DNA of 64,000 bases from Psychrobacter sp. JCM 18901 (GCF_000586435.1 NZ_BAWH01000019.1:1-64000), one strand, 5' to 3'; counted from the stretch's first letter, positions 9,743-20,394 are shown. The notes: generated by a model not told the origin, from the letters alone. Numbers and translations: made by a program.

Positions 9743-10620
9743 ATGAAAAAATTAATGACAGCTTCTATGGCGGCCAGTGTGCTACTGCTCGCAACCCAAG
9801 TAAACGCAGCCGATCTACAACTGCAAGCATATAAACCAGATCAAAATGCTATTTTCCCAGTGACCTCTGTGCTGGCAAGTGGCGAGAAAGATGCTATCTT
9901 GTTCAATGCACAGTTTAGTGTTAGCGACGGTGAAGCATTGGTTGATATGATCAAAAAGAGCAATAAAGACCTAAAAATGATTTATATCACGGCAGGCGAT
10001 CCAGATTACTATTTCGGTCTTCAGCCTTTAGTCAAAGCCTTCCCTGATGTGAAGGTTATGTCTAGCCCTTCTATTATTGAACACATTGAGGCGACTAAAG
10101 ATGCAAAATTAGAGCATTGGGGTCCAATCCTTGGCAAGCATGCGCCTACCAAGATCACAGTACCGCAAACACTTGATCAGTCTACACTGACCCTAGAAGG
10201 TCACAAAATTGAAATCAAGGAGATGGGAACCCATCAAGCATACATGTGGGTACCAAAGTCAAAAACTGTTTTCGGCGGTGTGTCGGTAACATCAGGTATG
10301 CATGTGTGGACTGCGGATACCCAAACTAAAGAAGCTCGTAGCGATTGGATGCAATCATTGGAACACATGAAGCAATTAAAGCCAAACCTTGTGATACCAG
10401 GTCACTATTCGGGCAACCTACTCAAAAAAAGACTATGCTGTTGATTTCACTCTCAGTTATCTAAAAACCTTCAAGCAAGCACTGGGTGAGGCAAAAAAAG
10501 CAAGACTCCAAGCAGTCAGAAAAAGTAATTTCTACCATGAAATCGGCTTATCCAGCGTTGCCCGGAGGAAGTGATTTAGAGTTGAGCAGTCAAGTCAATA
10601 CAGGTGAGATAGAGTGGTAA
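9743..10620 (+). CDS. Secreted metallo-beta-lactamase-fold protein with degenerate metal motif (two frameshifts)
   Basis: A Sec signal peptide (about residues 1-22, cut after V-N-A-A) precedes a metallo-beta-lactamase-fold domain. Where the family has T-H-x-H-x-D-H, this protein has T-A-G-D-P-D-Y (about residues 83-89), so most metal ligands are missing. A later G-H-Y motif remains. The written frame ends early at 10444. Reading two 7-A runs (10434-10440 and 10493-10499) as 6 gives 291 residues ending S-D-L-E-L-S-S-Q-V-N-T-G-E-I-E-W, a normal family C-terminus. It may be a pseudoenzyme or use another chemistry. A LysR gene is divergent and a strong terminator follows. Confidence 0.8.
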
Positions 10621-10687
10621 ATACAGGGCAACTATTAAGTAAAAAACACTAATACTTTACTAAACCCACTAACCAGATATTAGTAGC

Positions 10688-10735
10688 AAAGTACTGGCGT
10701 ATGCTGGGTCAATCAGCATACGCCAGTACTTTTAA
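10688..10735 (+). terminator. Strong rho-independent terminator
   Basis: A perfect 19-bp stem (10688-10706 with 10714-10732), a 7-base loop and a short T run. It ends the metallo-beta-lactamase-fold gene and isolates the following GNAT gene, which starts 22 bases later. Confidence 0.88.
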
Positions 10736-10754
10736 TGATAAATGAGAACAACTG

Positions 10755-11370
10755 ATGACAATACAGTATCGTCGTGCTACGCCTGAAGACTTTGCAGCCA
10801 TTGTTGAGCTTTTTATCGTCAATATGAATTTGAGTGTATTTACTACTGCTACAGATAAGCAGGTTCTAAAGCAACTGGCTACCCTATTTCTTGCGAAAGA
10901 CTGTCATTATGCTACTTTTATACAAGTTGCAGAATATGATGACATCACTTGTGGTGTGGTGATAGGTGTTACTAAAGAAGATTCATACAAGGCATTACCA
11001 TTCGATGATGAGCCTATTATTGTTCAGATAGAACAAAAGCTGGGTCTATCTGAACAAGGACAACAGGTATTAATTGATTTACAGAAAAAAAGAAACGGCT
11101 GGCGCGAAACGAAAGACAGTCGATTTTGATAGCAAGCTACAGTTCTTCTGTGTAGATCCAGACTATCGTCGCCACCGTATTGGAGCGACGTTGATTCAAG
11201 CATTTGAGACTTATCTCGTGGCACAGGGTGCAGACATGTATGCATTACATACAGACACCCTGTGCACTTATCAGTACTACGATAACAATGGCTATCAGCG
11301 TGTTGATGAGTATCCTAACCATCTAAACCCGCAGATAATGCACTATACCTATGTCAAATCTTTATCTTAA
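10755..11370 (+). CDS. GNAT-family N-acetyltransferase (one frameshift)
   Basis: The N-terminal part (I-Q-Y-R-R-A-T-P-E-D-F-A-A-I) and the acetyl-CoA loop (V-D-P-D-Y-R-R-H-R-I-G-A-T-L-I, the R/Q-x-x-G-x-G/A motif) are in different frames. They join if the 7-A run near 11085-11091 is read as 6, giving 204 residues. The C-terminal Y-Q-Y-Y-D-N-N-G-Y-Q-R is the usual beta bulge of GNATs. The substrate is unknown; a small amine or antibiotic is possible. Confidence 0.8.
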
Positions 11371-11390
11371 CAAGCTTGTATAGACTATCT

Positions 11391-12783
11391 TTAATTAGCC
11401 AATAAAGCGGCTTCGAAAGGATAGTTAGTAAGGTTTTCAAACCCAGTGTCTGTAATAATGATTTGATCTTCAAGTTTGACACCATTTTTACCTCCAACTC
11501 GACCTACATACGCTTCAACGCAGAGGGCCATGCCCGGCTCCAACACACCACTATAGCCATGGCATTCAAGGTCTTCGGGGTAACGAATAGACGGGTATTC
11601 ATCACAAAGACCAACGCCATGCATCATCACACCATATCTTTGCGCTCTATATTCTTCAGGTAGTAATAAACCAGATTTTGTCACCTCCTCAAATGTCATT
11701 CCTGGTTTTAATATAGTCATGTTGTGTTGGATATGTTCATAAGCTACCTGATAGAGATGCTTTTGCTCTGCACTTGGCAAGCTCTCTCCAATCATCCAAG
11801 TTCGAGACAAGTCTGCACACATTCCATAAGGCCAATCAGATCTGTATCGAATGCAAGTAACTCACCTTCCTTCACAATTCGAGGGCCACTTTCTTGAAAC
11901 CAAGGATTGGTTCTCGGCCCTGAAGAAAGAATTCGACATTCTATCCACTCACCACCTCGACGAATATTTTCCGCATGAAGAATAGACCATATGTCATTCT
12001 CAGTGATACCGGGTACTGTTGCTTCTTGCATGCACTTCATCGCAACCTCTGTTGAGGCAATTGAACATCGCATGGCATTAATTTCATCTTCGTTCTTAAT
12101 AGATCGAGCAAACTCCATCACTTCCTGACCATCAAAAACATCGACTCCTAACTGTTTTATCTTATTGAAACCAGCAATTTCAATTTTATCGATAGCCAAT
12201 CTTTTATTGTCTCCAGCATGCTCCCGTAAAATAGATTGAATTTCTGAAGCAAACCTAGAGGCATGTTCGTCAGTTCTATCACCGGTTTCAAAGTAGAAGA
12301 AAGAAGCGCCTCCTCTGACTTCTTTGATCAAAGGAAGGTGTGCTGATAAGTGCTCACAATTGTGAAAATCCCATAAAATAAGATGGCCTGATGCCGATAC
12401 AAAACAGGCTCTAGAGTGATTATGGGTTACCCATACCTGCATATTTGTGGAGTCAGTCGCATATCGAATATTAAGAGGATCAAACAATAAGATGCCGCCA
12501 AGATCTCTTTTCTGTAGTTCTTTTACGATTCTTTGGAGGCGGTATTCACGCATTCGTGTAAGGTTAGGAGGTGTCAACCTAGCTCAGCCCACTCATTGAA
12601 TGCAAGATCTGTTGGACCTATCTCGACACGGTCATTGTCGTTAAGAGAGCCATCAGCTTTAAACGCGCCACCTCGACGCGTGAAGGGTCGATTTTTCGAT
12701 TTGAAGATGTGACTGAAAATGTGGTTATATTGCTCATTATTTGGCCTGCCTATAGTAATAACTTCAACAAACAAGAGCTCCAT
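11391..12783 (-). CDS. dddP: DddP, dimethylsulfoniopropionate (DMSP) lyase, M24 fold (two frameshifts)
   Basis: DddP cleaves DMSP to dimethyl sulfide and acrylate using a metal centre in an aminopeptidase-P (M24) fold. The protein reads as DddP throughout: N-D-N-D-R-V-E-I-G-P-T, F-D-P-L-N-I-R-Y-A-T-D-S-T-N-M-Q, then N-I-R-R-G-G-E-W-I-E and S-G-P-R-T-N-P-W-F-Q-E. All six expected metal ligands are seen: two Asp in F-D-T-D, Asp in A-D-L-S-R-T-W, His in M-H-G-V-G-L-C-D, Glu in C-V-E-A, Glu in K-L-E-D-Q. The Asp six residues after the His, the proposed catalytic residue, is present. Single-base losses near 12577 and 11826 split it; joined it has 464 residues. An EamA transporter lies upstream on the same strand. 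Confidence 0.88.
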
Positions 12784-12934
12784 TGAAGACTAGAGCCTTG
12801 CTTGAATGGTTGTATATATAGTAATTTGCCACAAAAAATGAATATAAAAAAACGATTTAAACACACGAATTCATGACATAAAGTCATGCTAATATTATGA
12901 CGCTTTCCTTATCTGTTCTCTATGTTTCAAAACG

Positions 12935-13805
12935 CTATAAGGCTGTTCTTTTATATTTAATAGACTCAAGCGTGGCGAGCCAAATTAAAGGTAAGACAAT
13001 AAGAGCCGAACCTATCAAAAGACTGATATCCGGTATTTCATCAAACCATACGATGCCGATAACCACTGCTCCTAACAGACCGGTATATTCTGCACTAGAT
13101 ATTTTATGTGCTTCAACCGCTCGGTAGACCAGTACGCAGATACCCGCATAGATCAAAATAAACAAATTTGAGCCTGCTGCTATCCATAGCGCGTACCAAC
13201 TCAAAGGGGCATTTTCCCAAATAGCCAAACCAAGCCCCAACGGTATTCCGACTAAATTGGTCAAAAACAAGGTCTGAGCAACGGTGTGATTCGAAGGCAA
13301 TTTACGCACTAGTAGGTTGTTTGTCGCCATGGTTAAGGCCACGATCAGCGCAAATATAGCACCCATATTAATTTGTGTTGGTTTTACCACGACAAGAATA
13401 CCTATGAAGCCTAGTATTGCCACAATGATGCTTGGTGCTGTGAGTCTGTCTTTATAAAACAGAAACCCTAACGGCAACATCAGTAAAGGTGCAGTATAAA
13501 AAAATCGCATTGACCGTGGCTAGCGGTAGCGCTTGGATAGACAACACCATGAATACCGCGCCAAACAACCAAATATGCCCACGTACAAAATGCCATTTTA
13601 CGTTACTAAGTAGCTTGGCTTTTTGGTTGAATAAACAAAACGGTAGCAGCATCAAGACAGCTGTTAGCTGACGCAATAGCACAAACTGATAGACGGCTGC
13701 GCCATCAGGCAATTCTTTTATCAGCGCATCTGAAAGGACGGCAATCATGTTTCCTGCAACCAACAGTATCATTGCAAATCCAACACTCATCTTCGGCATT
13801 ATCAT
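12935..13805 (-). CDS. EamA/DMT-family transporter (one frameshift)
   Basis: A drug/metabolite transporter with about ten predicted membrane helices and two EamA repeats. The repeats are in separate frames; reading the 7-A run near 13498-13504 (T on the coding strand) as 6 restores V-N-A-I-F-Y-T-A-P-L-L. The ATG at 13805 gives about 289 residues, the family norm; the frame is open back to 13892. It may export a metabolite. It lies upstream of dddP and divergent from a LysR gene, so it could be that regulator's target. Confidence 0.82.
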
Positions 13806-13936
13806 GCTTATACCTATCTCAAAATACATAAAATTTTCAATTAAGCCATTTAATCTAATGGTCGGATAAATAGTATATTCGCGTATACTCATGACGTATA
13901 ATGATATAAAAACGTTTAGTATTAGTTGAACTCATA

Positions 13937-14826
13937 ATGAAACTCCCCCATTACGTGCCATACAATGCTTTGAATCTGTAGCAAGGCTCAATAGTTTTTC
14001 TAAAGCGGCAGAAAGCCTCAACGTAACGCAAAGTGCTGTGAGTCATCAGGTTCGAACGCTTGAAGAATATCTTGGTGAAGCGTTGTTTTATAGGCAGGGC
14101 CGAACCCTTTCTTTAACAGATATAGGTGCTCGCTATTTCACAGAAGTGAATCAATCGCTGACTACTCTATCCAATACCAGTCAGGCCATTCGCCATGATA
14201 AGCCTGGCCATATTCGCCTAGCACTGTATAGTTCAGTGGCTGTCAATTGGTTGATTCCTCGGTTAGAAAACTTCCGCGAACAGCACCCAGAGATTGAGCT
14301 GACCTTAAATATGGTGACAGACCAAGACGACTATAATGAGCAATGTTCGGATTGCTTTATTACCGTCAATCTACCGAAACGCAATGTAGTCAGCAAGCTT
14401 TTATTCGCTGAGAAGCTATTTCCTGTCTGTGGCCAAAAGCTTTGGGCAGAAATAAAGGATCAGCCATTGCCTGAGGCGTTATGGCAACACCCTATACTGT
14501 CCGTAAAATATTCTGACAAAAGTGAAGGTACGGCTAATGATTGGCTAAAATGGTGTAAAGCAGGCGGGTTTGAGCTGCCAAGCGAGGTAAAGATTAATCA
14601 ATTTAGCCATGTACTGCTTGCCGCACAGGCTGCACGTTATAACTTAGGTATTACGCTTACCGACAACTATATGATGCTAGAACAAACACATCAGCAAAAT
14701 CTTGTCAAAATCCCAATGCATGAATTACTCACTGGCGACAGTTTCTATTTCTTTTATAATGACTTAAAGTCAAATCAACCAGACATCATTAAATTGAGTC
14801 GTTGGTTAGAGTCACAATGTCTTTAA
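13937..14826 (+). CDS. LysR-family regulator, GcvA-like (one frameshift)
   Basis: Adding one C to the C run at 13943-13947 gives the GcvA-type opening M-K-L-P-P-L-R-A-I-Q-C-F-E, then S-F-S-K-A-A-E-S-L-N-V-T-Q-S-A-V-S-H-Q (the recognition helix). A substrate-binding domain follows (W-L-I-P-R-L-E-N-F), for 296 residues. It is divergent from the EamA exporter, the likely target, and could also act on the nitrilase-like gene downstream or on dddP beyond the exporter; those links are guesses. Confidence 0.85.
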
Positions 14827-14948
14827 AAGTGTTTTAAATAGCATTTTAAATAAGTGTTTCTAAAGACCGTCATTAACGAATATTACCTATAATTGCGACC
14901 AATAAGCACTGTGAAAGTATCAACCCCCTACGGTAAAGAGCAAGACCT

Positions 14949-15696
14949 ATGCAAATAATCCTCAATCAAATGGATATTACCGATTATCAAGTATCAGTAA
15001 ATGCTGCTGCGATATTAAAATCAATCCATGACAATCAAGCCTGCGATGGCTTTATGATTTTTCCAGAACTTGCTTTGACTGGCTTTCCGACGCTAGACAA
15101 TATTGAAGCGTTGTATCATCAATCAACAGAGCACTTTCACAGCATATTGGAAGCAAGCAAAAATACAGATTCAACCATCATTATTGGACATATTGACAAA
15201 CAGGATCAACTTTTCTATAACGCATGTTCTTTTATAAAAAACGGCAAAATCATTCATAAACACAGAAAAGTCAAAGCTTTGGCTTGATGATGTTGGGGTA
15301 TTTACGAGCGGAGAAGACTTGTCAGTGGTTAGCATTAATGATGTGGTTTGCGGTGCTCAGATTTGTTTTGAGCTAGAGTTTCCAGAAGGCTCAAGAGCAC
15401 TGGCAAAAAAAGGCGCACAGATCATATTTATGCCAAACGGCAATATGTCTCCCTATGCAAATAACCACTATGTATTGACTCAAGCTCGGGCTATAGAGAA
15501 CCAATGTTTTGTGATTACCTGCAATGGTGTCGGCGTCGGTCATGGCGGTCAGTTTGTAGGAGAGAGCCTAATCGTCTCTCCTACAGGACGAATTATCAAA
15601 AAACTTGGTTCGTCGCCAGATATAGTAACAGTAGATATAGATTTAGAGGAACTAGAGCAGTCTAAGCAAAACTATCAATATATAGACTTGTCTTAA
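14949..15696 (+). CDS. Nitrilase-superfamily carbon-nitrogen hydrolase (one frameshift)
   Basis: The Glu-Lys-Cys triad is visible: Glu in F-P-E-L-A-L-T-G near residue 39, Lys in H-R-K-V-K near 109, Cys in Q-I-C-F-E-L-E-F-P-E near 136. The Lys and Cys parts are in different frames; removing one base near 15276 gives K-L-W-L-D-D-V-G-V-F. The result is 248 residues, typical of short amidase-type members. The ATG opens 123 bases after the LysR stop. The substrate (an amide or nitrile) cannot be told. Confidence 0.82.
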
Positions 15697-15867
15697 TGTA
15701 ACCATAGAGCTTAATCATTAAACTGAGTAACAAGGTTATTTTCTGGAGAAACCACAGTGAAGAAAAATCACGGTTACTTATCGCGGCTGACGTCTGGTGG
15801 CTTGAGAGCCAATGGACTATCGTTGAGCTAGTACAGCGCAGCCTATATATCCTATGACTTACTATTC

Positions 15868-16455
15868 TCAGTCTCTCAAAGCATCTTCAACAAAGCTCAA
15901 CCGGTCTTGACCAAAGTACATTTCATCATTTACGAAGAAACTTGGTGCCCCAAATATGCCTCGTGCTACTGCTTCTTCGGTACTAGATTTTAAACGCGCC
16001 TTGACCTCAGGCTCACTAATACGCGCCATAAAATCAGTCGCCTCAATGCCTACTTTCGACAGAACTTCAGCCACAACTTCTGGTGATTCCATATTTAACT
16101 TTTCAGCCCATAGCGCATTGAAGATAGCGGATAAATAACTCTCAAATTTAGGTGTCCCCAAATAAGCGGTAACACCGCGCATAAGCTGCATCGTATTGAC
16201 TGGGAAAAATGGATTGAAGCGAAAAGGTACGTCATAGATGGCTGAAAAACGCTTAAGGTCTTTGAGCATATAAGCGCCTTTAGCAGGTACGGCAGCTGGT
16301 GAGGTGTTACCAACGGCTTGAAACACTGCGCCAAGTAACATAGGTCGCCAAACAATTTCGGCATTGTGACGCTGCGCGATACTCGCTAACTGTGTCCATG
16401 CCAAGTAACTGGCTGGGCTACCCACATCAAAGAAAAACTCTACTTGTTTACTCAT
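15868..16455 (-). CDS. 2-hydroxychromene-2-carboxylate isomerase / DsbA-family protein
   Basis: An intact 195-residue protein of the kappa-class GST/DsbA fold. It begins V-E-F-F-F-D-V-G-S-P-A-S-Y-L-A, with Ser where DsbA has Cys, as in HCCA isomerases, and contains W-R-P-M-L-L-G near residue 37 and G-A-P-S-F-F-V near 170. These enzymes isomerise chromene intermediates of naphthalene-type breakdown with glutathione, but many members have other roles. It sits 64 bases from an SDR gene on the same strand, probably in one operon. Confidence 0.85.
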   Translation of the reverse strand: MSKQVEFFFDVGSPASYLAWTQLASIAQRHNAEIVWRPMLLGAVFQAVGNTSPAAVPAKGAYMLKDLKRFSAIYDVPFRFNPFFPVNTMQLMRGVTAYLGTPKFESYLSAIFNALWAEKLNMESPEVVAEVLSKVGIEATDFMARISEPEVKARLKSSTEEAVARGIFGAPSFFVNDEMYFGQDRLSFVEDALRD

Positions 16456-16519
16456 CTTTGCATTCCTTGCAATATATTAAAAATTCATTAAAATTTTGAC
16501 GGTTATTAACCAGATAAGA

Positions 16520-17248
16520 TTAAAAATTTTCCATCCATGGGCGTAAATCCAGCTCATGCGTCCAGCTATCTCTTGGCTGACAGTGCAACTGCCAATACTG
16601 CTCAGCGATATGTTCTGGATTTAAAATACCATCTTGGTCTTTTAGCTCATAGCGCTCAGGAAAGTTGTCACGAATAAAATCAGTATCAATAGCACCGTCA
16701 ATGATAGGGTGTGCGACATGTATGCCTTTAGGTCCCAACTCGCGCGCCAGGCTTTGTGCCAGTGCCCGCAGAGCAAACTTAGCACTAGCAAAAGCTGAAA
16801 AACCTTTACTACCGCGTAAAGACGCTGTTGCACCCGTAAAAATAATTGTTCCCCTCTTACGTGGAATCATGACTTTTGCCGCTTCTCTACCTGTCAAAAA
16901 TCCAGCCAAAGCACCCATCTCCCACACTTTACGATAGACCCTCTCTGTCGTATCTAAGATGGAGAAATGCACGTTTGCACCGATGTTAAACACCACTACT
17001 TCAATCGGCCCAATGTCTTTTTCAATATGAGCAAACAGCTCAACCATCTCTTGCTCGACACGTGCATCACAACCAAATGGCTTGACTACTCCTCCAGCCG
17101 CTTCGATATCACTGACTAATGTCTCTAGCTTCTCAACAGTCCTTCTGGTCACGCACAAAGTAAAACCTTCTCGCGCAAAACGTTTGGCAACAGCACTGCC
17201 AGTGGCATCGCCTGCGCCGATTACAACTGCTACGGGTGCTCTGTTCAT
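16520..17248 (-). CDS. Short-chain dehydrogenase with Phe in place of catalytic Tyr
   Basis: A 242-residue SDR with G-A-G-D-A-T-G-S-A as the nucleotide-binding loop and N-I-G-A-N near residue 90. The catalytic Y-x-x-x-K is replaced by F-A-S-A-K (about residues 150-154), followed by A-R-E-L-G-P-K-G-I-H-V-A-H. I believe a subfamily shares this Phe, so it may be a real feature. Reductase activity may be lost or changed. It is probably co-transcribed with the isomerase gene downstream and is divergent from the HxlR gene. Confidence 0.85.
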   Translation of the reverse strand: MNRAPVAVVIGAGDATGSAVAKRFAREGFTLCVTRRTVEKLETLVSDIEAAGGVVKPFGCDARVEQEMVELFAHIEKDIGPIEVVVFNIGANVHFSILDTTERVYRKVWEMGALAGFLTGREAAKVMIPRKRGTIIFTGATASLRGSKGFSAFASAKFALRALAQSLARELGPKGIHVAHPIIDGAIDTDFIRDNFPERYELKDQDGILNPEHIAEQYWQLHCQPRDSWTHELDLRPWMENF

Positions 17249-17259
17249 GTCTATTTCCT

Positions 17260-17352
17260 TATAGGTTCCTTTTTAGAACTAACAAAAACATAGCTTTATT
17301 TTTGGACCCTGTCAAGCTAACCTATAGCTTAAAGATAAAGGAGATAACCTAT
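17260..17352. promoter_or_regulatory. Candidate HxlR operators between the SDR and HxlR genes
   Basis: TATAGGTT at 17260-17267 and its exact complement AACCTATA at 17319-17326, with another AACCTAT at 17346-17352 overlapping the HxlR start. Repeats of this kind in a divergent HxlR intergenic region are likely binding sites for the regulator. No footprint is known. Confidence 0.4.
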
Positions 17353-17822
17353 GCGCTGGGATGAACTGAACCAACAGTCTTGCTCGGTGGCTCGCACTTT
17401 AGCAGTCATTGGTGATCGTTGGACGCTCATGATTTTACGTGATTGTTTTTTGGGAGTCAGACGATTCGACGTATTTGAGCAACGCTTGGGCATTACACGT
17501 CATGTCCTATCTACCGTCTTCGTAAATTGGTTGAATACGATATTTTAAAAAAAGTCGCCTATCAGCAGCGGCCGCTACGTGAGGAATATAGACTGACAGA
17601 GTGTGGATTAGATTTGCACTCTGTCGTACTGGCATTGGTCAGTTGGGTGATAAATACATGGCTGATGAACGCGGGGCACCGCTGTTGCATAGACACAAGG
17701 CATGTGGTCACATTATGCATCCGGTGACAGTATGCTCCAAGTGCGCTGAGCCCATTACTGCACGTGATATTGAGGTTGAGATAGGACCCAAATGGATCGG
17801 TAATGATGAAGTAAGTATTTAA
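17351..17822 (+). CDS. HxlR-family winged-helix regulator (two frameshifts)
   Basis: The HxlR signature C-S-V-A-R-T-L-A-V-I-G-D-R-W-T-L-M-I-L-R-D is at residues 12-32. Adding a G near 17504 restores V-L-S-D-R-L-R-K-L-V-E-Y-D-I-L, and adding a G in the G run near 17656 restores V-S-W-G-D-K-Y-M-A-D. The joined protein is 157 residues. A C-terminal H-x-C-G/C-x-x-C pattern could bind metal. It is divergent from the SDR-isomerase pair, its likely target. Confidence 0.85.
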
Positions 17823-17954
17823 TATAGTAGCGGTTTATAAGCCATTAGAGCTAGATATCAGAACACTTTATTTAAAAGACTTAACCTTTTACGGCTGTAC
17901 CGTATTTCAGCCTAAAGTGTTCCGAACCCTCGTTAACTATTAATCTAAATGGCG

Positions 17955-19014
17955 TTATGCAGACCAGCCTTCTAATACAATCTTGCCATGCGCTTGCTGT
18001 TTTTCTAGCATTTGGTGCGCACTACGTAGATGTTCAGCGGTGATAGCCCCAAGATTGTGAGCAACTGTGGTTTTGATCTCGCCTGCATCAATCAATTTTG
18101 CCACCGCATTTAATAAATGATGCTGTTCAATCATGTCTGGCGTATTGAACATTGAGCGTGCAAACATAAATTCCCAATGCAGACTTAAGCTTTTGGTTTT
18201 AAGCGGGTTGGCATCTAGTGATTTTGGATCATCAATCAGTCCAAGCTTACCCTGCGGCTTTAAACATTTAATGATTTCTTCGTAATGATCTTCAGTGTTA
18301 TTGAGACTCACCACGTAGTCTACTTCAGCAATACCTGTTTTTTTGTAGTTCATCAGACAATGGGTTGCGGTGATTGATAACATGATCAGCACCCAAATCT
18401 TTGAGCCACTGCACGCTCTCATCTCTCGAAGCCGTACCGATAATCGTGGCAGATGTTCTTGTTTTTAATAACTGAGTTAGGATAGATCCAACGCCGCCCG
18501 CTGCGCCAATGACCAATACTGAGACGTCATCAGCGTTCTCGCTACTACCGCTGTCATTCGCTGCGCTATCAGAGACAGGCACTTGCAAACGATCAAATAA
18601 CATCTCCCAAGCTGTAATCGTCGTCAGTGGTAATGCTGCTGCCTCAGCGAAAGACAAAGAGGCTGGCATGTGCCCAACGATACGCTCATCGACCAACTGA
18701 TATTCAGCATTGCTGCCTGAACGGGTCAAATCTCCAGCATAATAGACATTGTCGCCTACTGAGAATAAACTGACGTCTTCACCGACAGCCGTCACAGTAC
18801 CAGCAGCATCCCAACCAATAACAGCATACTCACCCTCTGCAGCAGGACGCCCTTCACGGATTTTGTAATCTACTGGATTGACTGATATGGCTTTTACTTC
18901 TACGAGAATATCGCGACCTGAAGCAACTGGTTTATCAAGGGTGATGTCTTGTAGCGATTGTTCATTATCGATAGGTAGATTGTTTTGATAACCAATGGCT
19001 TTGATAGTTTGCAT
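17955..19014 (-). CDS. Zinc-type alcohol dehydrogenase / quinone oxidoreductase (MDR family; one frameshift)
   Basis: An MDR-superfamily NAD(P)H enzyme: V-N-P-V-D-Y-K near residue 48, G-W-D-A-A-G-T-V near 69, V-I-G-A-A-G-G-V-G-S as the nucleotide-binding motif near 170. The frame breaks at a 7-A run near 18338-18344 (T on the plus strand), which read as 6 restores L-Q-K-T-G-I-A-E-V-D-Y. The joined length is 352 residues. Structural zinc ligands are not seen, so it is probably a zinc-free quinone or enone reductase. Confidence 0.85.
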
Positions 19015-19072
19015 AATATTGTGTCCTGTTTTTAATAAGAAAGTTTTTAATAATAAAATTTGAAAATATAGT

Positions 19073-19246
19073 TAGGGCGTGTCCTCAATTCAATCAATAG
19101 TCATCTAAATGGGTTAAAAATGGCTAAACCTTGCCAAACAGCGTCAAATCGCTGGTTAATATCCCGATATTATCTGCACTATTTTCCTCGTTTGACGGCA
19201 ATTTACCTCATTTTTATCACCATTTTTGAAATGAAGATACGCCCTA
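19073..19246. mobile_element. MITE-like element, family B copy 1
   Basis: A 170-bp non-coding element with inverted ends (GGGCGTGTCCTCAATTC at left; GAAATGAAGATACGCCC at right, a near complement), flanked by TA. It is about 85 percent alike by eye to the copy at 28683-28850, including the core TATTATCTGCACTATTTTCC. No coding sequence. Confidence 0.8.
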
Positions 19247-19303
19247 GTAATGGTTTAATTGTTTGAAATTCATTGATGCCGCAAAATATAAATCTTATGC
19301 ATC

Positions 19304-20167
19304 TTATGCAAAAATTGACTGCAATAATGTTTGAGTCTGCTGCTCAAGCTCTGCAATGGCTGCTTGGTTTAAAGCATCAGCATGTGGTCGACCAAATTCT
19401 CCTCTTGCATCGCCATGTGCGCCACCTTTGATGTCGTTATCAAAGTATGTACCAGTATCGTCAGCGAACTCATCCGAGATGGCCAACTCCGTTAGGATAT
19501 TTGCGCCTTTGTCTGCTGATGACCAATGCTGACCATACGCTTCGTTAGCCATTTTTGTATTCAGTAGCGAACCTGGGTTAACGGCGATGACATTGATATC
19601 GTTGCTAACGACTGTGTCAGCTAATGCCATACTCCACATGGTTAATGCCAGCTTACTTTGGGCATAAGCATCTTTATCATCGAGGCGGGTTTGACCTGCA
19701 AGTGCTTGATAAGATATTGACGCTTGCGCAGCTGAGCTTAAGTTCACGATACGCGCTTGCTTAGACTGCTTGAGCAAAGGCAACAAAGCATTGGTCAGCT
19801 CATAAGGCGCTAGGTAATTGACTACGAAACGTACATCCAAACCGTCTTTCGTCATTGCTGATGCCGTAGTATAAATCCCTGCATTATTTATGAGCACATC
19901 AAGCTTGGTCAGTTTTTCATTGACGTCTGCTGCCATCTTTAGCACATCCGTTAGATCAGAAAAATCAGCCACAAACCCATCAATATTATCTACTGCTGCG
20001 CCTGTCGCGACTGCTCGAACTTCTGCAATGACGCTAGCAAGCTTGTCAGCATCGCGGCCATGCAAGTACACTTGGTGCCCAGCTTCTACCAGTTTTAACG
20101 CTGCCAATTTGCCAATGCCATCTGTGCTGCCAGTAATTAAAATTGTTTTAGTGGTATTCAGAGTCAT
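19304..20167 (-). CDS. Short-chain dehydrogenase/reductase
   Basis: An intact 287-residue classical SDR: T-G-S-T-D-G-I-G for NAD(P) binding near residue 13, N-N-A-G near 93, Ser in N-L-S-S-A near 145 and Y-A-Q-S-K as the catalytic Tyr-Lys pair near 167-171. Its substrate is unknown. A long C-terminal tail resembles retinol-dehydrogenase-like SDRs. It stands alone, downstream of a family B element with respect to the plus strand. Confidence 0.88.
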   Translation of the reverse strand: MTLNTTKTILITGSTDGIGKLAALKLVEAGHQVYLHGRDADKLASVIAEVRAVATGAAVDNIDGFVADFSDLTDVLKMAADVNEKLTKLDVLINNAGIYTTASAMTKDGLDVRFVVNYLAPYELTNALLPLLKQSKQARIVNLSSAAQASISYQALAGQTRLDDKDAYAQSKLALTMWSMALADTVVSNDINVIAVNPGSLLNTKMANEAYGQHWSSADKGANILTELAISDEFADDTGTYFDNDIKGGAHGDARGEFGRPHADALNQAAIAELEQQTQTLLQSIFA

Positions 20168-20394
20168 AAACCGCCCTTATTGTTTGAATTATTGTTTCAG
20201 TTTTGGATACCTGTTCTATTTTATCCGTCGTGATAGCGTCCATTGTAATGAAAGTGTTGTGGGTCAAACAGTAGCCATCACCTAAAACACTTTCAATATA
20301 ATTTTGAAAGTGAATTATATTTAAGAGGTTATGTAGAGCATTATCTAAGCGGTTGCTAGTTATACTTAGGTTCAAACTTCATGAGGAATGTTAA

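Noticed and set aside
15724..15867. Small open frame after the nitrilase gene
   Set aside because: A GTG-started frame of about 24 codons has no family match, and the region reads as ordinary spacer.
20168..20394. HicA toxin upstream of the HicB-like gene
   Set aside because: No short frame with the HicA G-S-H-H motif is present on either side.
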